A stretch of DNA of 64,000 nucleotides, from positions 7,844-71,843 of the forward strand of contig JBLKRX010000026.1 of assembly GCA_047608075.1 (NCBI GenBank), in the 5' to 3' direction. Within the stretch, counting starts at the first letter, position 1, and the number at the start of each line of letters is the position of its first letter. Positions 61,020-64,000 of this stretch are shown in pieces. Position numbers and translations under genes: made by a program. The DNA is from Ferdinandcohnia humi_A (GTDB lineage Bacteria > Bacillota > Bacilli > Bacillales > Bacillaceae_L). The notes under the pieces were generated by a model, which saw only the letters and a program-made list of their open reading frames with translations, did not search any database and was not told the DNA's origin.

Positions 61020-61180
61020 GCTTCACTTTTAAGCAGTTCGAGGTCATAAACGTTTGGCAATAAGAAGCCATTTGCTTGAGGGTCTTGCACAAGGAAGTGT
61101 TGACGTCAACGTTCACCATAGGACGTGGCGGGTTTTAGCTGACGTTCCTCTTCCAGGGCGCTTGCGCTTTCTTAATTAGA
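61020..61180. repeat. Probable interspersed repeat downstream of gerD
   Basis: This GC-richer noncoding block has a perfect 12-bp palindrome GTTGACGTCAAC (61099-61110) and ends with CCAGGGCGCTTGCGCTTTCT. I recall GGCGCTTGCGCTTT-type ends from intergenic repeats of Bacillus genomes, but only one copy is in this window. No gene is visible. Confidence 0.45.
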
Positions 61181-61187
61181 AGCAAGG

Positions 61188-61784
61188 TTAGCTATTACCG
61201 CCACCTTCACCTTCCTCTTTCTTTGCGTTCTCTTCCTTTTGTTGGCCTTCAGCTGCTTTAATGAGTATATCTTCAATCTTTGCTTTATATAATGGACTTT
61301 CTAATGTTTCGCTCACAACACCCTGTAGATGTTTTCTAAAATCCTGTCCTTTAATAACGTTTACCATCTGTTCTTCTACTTCTGGGTTTTTCATGATATC
61401 CATTATCATGCTTTGATAATCGGGATCCTTCATTAAATCTTTTAAGAGCTTTTCATGCTCCTTTTGCATGCTTTTTGCGAAATCTTCTACAAACTTTGTA
61501 TCCTCAAATGTCTTTTTCCAAAACTCAATGCCATTTTCAGATGTAAGGGTTTCTTGGATGGATTGTTTGACAACTGTTTGGTCCATGACAAGATTTTGTT
61601 TTAGCTTTTCATCAGCCATGATTTCCTCGATTGCCTTCTTACCATCATCTGTTTTTAAAATATCTACAACCATCTTTTTGGTTTCTTCGTAATCCAATTG
61701 ACCTTGTTCGACATTAGCAGGGGCACACCCAAAAGTAATCAAGACTAAGCTGAGAATGAGGAGGAGCGACATCCATTTTTTCAT
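61188..61784 (-). CDS. gerD: Spore germination lipoprotein GerD
   Basis: GerD is a spore inner-membrane lipoprotein needed for fast germination through nutrient receptors. The 198-residue protein from MKKWMSLLLI has a signal peptide with lipobox Cys20 (TFGC), then a helical body (KKMVVDILKTDDGKKAIEEI; EFWKKTFEDTKFVEDFAKSM) and a Glu/Lys/Gly tail. The start follows AAGGAGC. It is convergent with salA and divergent from kbaA, as in B. subtilis. Confidence 0.93.
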   Translation of the reverse strand: MKKWMSLLLILSLVLITFGCAPANVEQGQLDYEETKKMVVDILKTDDGKKAIEEIMADEKLKQNLVMDQTVVKQSIQETLTSENGIEFWKKTFEDTKFVEDFAKSMQKEHEKLLKDLMKDPDYQSMIMDIMKNPEVEEQMVNVIKGQDFRKHLQGVVSETLESPLYKAKIEDILIKAAEGQQKEENAKKEEGEGGGNS

Positions 61785-61937
61785 AATACAAAAGCTCCTT
61801 TCATTGGGATCCTTAGTAGTTAATATGCTGGCTTTAGCAAAAAAATATTCGTTTATTAGTTGTCTATTAACTGGCATTATTCCCACCTATTTTGGTACAA
61901 TCAAGGATGAATCTAGTTGATGTTGGGGGATTTTGCC

Positions 61938-62534
61938 GTGAAAAGTCGAAATTGGGTAAGATTATTCTTATCTACATTGCTTGTTGGTGCCATTAGCACA
62001 ATCATTGTTGGTTTTGCTGTTAAATGGAGTGAATATAAAGAGTTATTTATTGCAGCAGATATTGTTGAAATACTTCTCGTTATATCTTGGCTTGTAGGTG
62101 TTGGTTTTATTTTTAGTATTATTAGTCAAATGGGGTTCTTTGCTTACTTAACAGTCCATCGTTTTGGTCTAGGATTGTTTAAAAACGCATGGAATCCAGC
62201 GCAGATTGTGTTAATAGCATTTGTCTTGTTTGATTTAATTTACTTTCGTTACCAAGTTTTTGGTGAAACAGGTGAATCGATTACTCCATATTTACTTGTA
62301 CCAATTGGAATATTACTATTTGGATCTGTAATTGCCTATTTTAAGAGTAAGCAAACAAACAATAAAGCATTTATACCAGCATTATTTTTTATGTTTGTTG
62401 TAACAGTTATCGAATGGTTCCCTGCTATTCGAGTAAATGAAAGCAGTTGGCTATATCTAATGCTTTATCCAATTTTAATATGTAACGCGTACCAATTGTT
62501 AATACTACCTAAATTTACAAAACAAAAAAGCTGA
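61938..62534 (+). CDS. kbaA: KinB signalling pathway activator KbaA
   Basis: KbaA is a membrane protein that in B. subtilis activates the KinB branch of the sporulation phosphorelay. The protein has 198 residues, the same length as the B. subtilis protein, and six hydrophobic helices. GTG 61938 (MKSRNWVRLF) is chosen because GGGGGA lies seven bases upstream; the ORF opens earlier at 61917 without a site. Confidence 0.94.
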   Translation: MKSRNWVRLFLSTLLVGAISTIIVGFAVKWSEYKELFIAADIVEILLVISWLVGVGFIFSIISQMGFFAYLTVHRFGLGLFKNAWNPAQIVLIAFVLFDLIYFRYQVFGETGESITPYLLVPIGILLFGSVIAYFKSKQTNNKAFIPALFFMFVVTVIEWFPAIRVNESSWLYLMLYPILICNAYQLLILPKFTKQKS

Positions 62535-62558
62535 CCACTAGGCCAGCTTTTTATTTTG
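62524..62558. terminator. Bidirectional terminator between kbaA and pdaB
   Basis: AAAAAAGCTG and CAGCTTTTTA flank a short loop; A-run and T-run on opposite sides allow it to serve both converging genes. Confidence 0.88.
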
Positions 62559-62603
62559 GTTAGATTTATCTAAAAATCTGCGTATAGTTCTACATTTTTG
62601 TTT

Positions 62604-63368
62604 CTATTCAATACTTTCGCTTTTAACATTAGCATTATTAAGCATGTCACTGACGGATACAAAGGAGTACCCTTTCTTTTTTACTTCATGTAGGATTGTT
62701 GGAAGAGCTTGGGCAGTTTGTTTAGCTGAATCAGATGCATGGAATAGAATGATATCTCCACCCTTAACTTTGCTAACTACATTATTTGTTATTTGATCAA
62801 CTCCAGGATTATTCCAGTCATTTGAATCGATACTCCAGTGAACAACTGTAAATCCGAGAGAATCAGCAATCTTAACGACTCTTGAGTCAATATTTTCGTC
62901 AGGTGTTCTTAAGAAAGTTGTTGTTTTAACCCCAAGTTTTTTAAAAACATCTTGTGCTTTATAGATATCTTTTTTTATTTGTGCATCTTCTAAAGTAGTG
63001 TAATTTTTGTAGTCATACCCTTTAATTCCAATTTCATGTCCATCTTTAACAATACGTTCTACAATATCAGGATGGCGTTCGGCCCAAGCAGCGGAAAGGA
63101 AAAAAGTAGCCTTTTTAATGCCTTCCTTTTGTAGGATGTCAATTATCGGTAATGCTTTCGTATCTCCCCACGTTATATTAAAGGTAAGAGAGACGGTTTT
63201 CTCGTTCTGTTCCCCTTGATAAATAACACGGGGTCCATTTTCTGTTGAAAAAACGGGTGAGATATTCCCCTTTTCTATATAAAAGATACCGGCCGTAAAG
63301 AATGCAGCAACAAGAATAATCATTGCCTGTTTAATTTTTTTACCACTAAGTATGTAGAAAAAATTCAT
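62604..63368 (-). CDS. pdaB: Polysaccharide deacetylase-like spore protein PdaB
   Basis: PdaB is required for maintenance of spores in B. subtilis. The 254-residue protein has an N-terminal membrane segment and a NodB-type fold (VSLTFNITWGDTKALPIIDI; ATFFLSAAWAERHPDIVERI; GDIILFHASDSAKQT). The usual metal motifs of active deacetylases are altered: TFDD reads TFNI, and the HxxxH motif reads HEIGIKGYDY. The start follows AAGGAGGATATAT. Deacetylase activity is therefore doubtful. Confidence 0.92.
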   Translation of the reverse strand: MNFFYILSGKKIKQAMIILVAAFFTAGIFYIEKGNISPVFSTENGPRVIYQGEQNEKTVSLTFNITWGDTKALPIIDILQKEGIKKATFFLSAAWAERHPDIVERIVKDGHEIGIKGYDYKNYTTLEDAQIKKDIYKAQDVFKKLGVKTTTFLRTPDENIDSRVVKIADSLGFTVVHWSIDSNDWNNPGVDQITNNVVSKVKGGDIILFHASDSAKQTAQALPTILHEVKKKGYSFVSVSDMLNNANVKSESIE

Positions 63369-63508
63369 ATATATCCTCCTTGTCCAATACTTCCTGTTTC
63401 ATAATATGCTTGTCATAAAAATATATGTACTGTAACTCCATAAAATTTATTTCATAAAATCTCTATTTGTGGAAATAACTAGAATCACAACAAAGTAGAG
63501 GTGAAACT

Positions 63509-63739
63509 ATGATTGGGTTACTAATTGATCAGAAGGAAGTAAAAGAATTAGAATACCTTCTTAAGAGAGAGATGGATGAAATATTATTTGATGTTGAAGA
63601 TAAAAGAATTGATCATATTGTAAAACGGGCTATGGAAGAAAGATATCAGATATTATTTCGTTTGTTTAAAAGAATAGCTGATCCAACTGACTGTACACGG
63701 TACATACGAACTAAAAAATATAAAAATAATACGTATTAA
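63509..63739 (+). CDS. Small hypothetical protein
   Basis: This 76-residue protein begins MIGLLIDQKEVKELEYLLKR and is largely helical and charged, with a basic end (RYIRTKKYKNN). Start ATG 63509 follows GTAGAGGTGAAACT, a good site. I do not recognise a family with certainty. It lies between pdaB and the rRNA promoters. Confidence 0.65.
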   Translation: MIGLLIDQKEVKELEYLLKREMDEILFDVEDKRIDHIVKRAMEERYQILFRLFKRIADPTDCTRYIRTKKYKNNTY

Positions 63740-63779
63740 AGAGGGGGATTATTAAATCCTTCTTTTTGAATTTTTAGTG

Positions 63780-63808
63780 TTGACATGGGTTATGTATGAT
63801 GATATATT
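63780..63808 (+). promoter_or_regulatory. rRNA operon promoter P1
   Basis: TTGACA (63780-63785) and TATATT (63803-63808) are 17 bp apart. Confidence 0.8.
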
Positions 63809-63864
63809 AATAAACGTCGTCGCAAGACAAGAGATATTTTGAAATAACTTTTTCTAAAAAAGTG

Positions 63865-63893
63865 TTGACTAAAAAAAAACAACGTGTTATATT
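63865..63893 (+). promoter_or_regulatory. rRNA operon promoter P2
   Basis: TTGACT (63865-63870) and TATATT (63888-63893) are 17 bp apart, with a TGT before the -10. It lies 85 bp after P1, a tandem arrangement usual for Bacillus rrn operons. Confidence 0.88.
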
Positions 63894-64000
63894 ATGAAAG
63901 TCGCTTCTGAGCGATAAGTGAACAAAAAGTTCTTTGAAAACTGAACACAATACAAGCGTCAACGTTAATTCTAAAGTAACAAACTTATTGAGCAAGATCT
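63894..64000 (+). other. rRNA operon leader, 16S gene beyond window
   Basis: The leader has AGTTCTTTGAAAACTGAACA, the sequence seen before Bacillus 16S genes. The window stops before the first conserved 16S bases (AGAGTTTGATC). Confidence 0.85.

Noticed and set aside
1..64000. CRISPR array, prophage genes, transposase genes or tRNA genes
   Set aside because: No regularly spaced direct repeats, no phage or transposase proteins, and no tRNA-like cloverleaf were seen in the gaps.
63894..64000. Start of 16S rRNA gene inside the window
   Set aside because: The conserved 16S 5' sequence (AGAGTTTGATC) does not appear before the end; only the leader is present.

Overview
The window looks like a chromosomal segment of a low-GC, endospore-forming member of the Bacillaceae. 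The gene order closely follows the Bacillus subtilis radA to pdaB region. Sporulation and germination genes (sigH, cwlD, gerD, kbaA, pdaB) lie beside the ribosomal protein superoperon, and a ribosomal RNA promoter region closes the window. I did not assign a species.

Layout. 1-10.5 kb: the 3' part of radA, the PIN/TRAM protein YacL, ispD and ispF (isoprenoid precursors), gltX, a cysteine T-box followed by cysE-cysS, mrnC, rlmB, rae1/yacP and sigH. The disA gene, which sits between radA and yacL in B. subtilis, is missing here. 10.5-24.7 kb: rpmG, secE, nusG, rplK, rplA, an L10 leader with rplJ-rplL, a 16S-type methyltransferase gene (ybxB), rpoB, rpoC, an L7Ae-like gene, rpsL and rpsG. 24.8-28.2 kb: fusA and tuf. 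28.9-43.8 kb: the S10-spc-alpha ribosomal protein genes with secY, adk, map, infA and rpoA. 44.2-48.5 kb: the ECF transporter energising module (ecfA1-ecfA2-ecfT), truA, and rplM-rpsI.

48.5-57.8 kb is an accessory block. It holds tandem and interspersed repeats, an AraC-type regulator, and a divergent operon of six genes: a GH65 disaccharide phosphorylase, a lipoprotein substrate-binding protein, an ABC ATPase, a fused two-domain permease, an endonuclease/exonuclease/phosphatase-fold (EEP) enzyme and a beta-phosphoglucomutase. A promoter with a perfect-consensus CcpA cre site at the expected start of transcription precedes it. The transporter belongs to the ferric-type family but lacks the iron-binding tyrosine pair, and its partners are sugar enzymes. 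I infer a catabolite-repressed route for a phosphorylated or phosphodiester-linked glucoside: import, removal of the phosphate group by the EEP enzyme, phosphorolysis to beta-glucose 1-phosphate, then conversion to glucose 6-phosphate. This is the best candidate for an undescribed system here.

58.0-64 kb returns to the conserved backbone: a small glycine-rich membrane protein, ybaK, cwlD, salA, gerD (reverse strand), kbaA, pdaB (reverse strand), a small conserved-looking ORF, and two tandem rRNA-type promoters with the leader of an rrn operon whose 16S gene lies beyond the window.

Two repeat families stand out. A MITE-like element occurs twice, in opposite orientations, on either side of gltX. 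A 130-190 bp element with a hairpin and a highly conserved core occurs three times, in the leaders of rpmG, nusG and rpoC.
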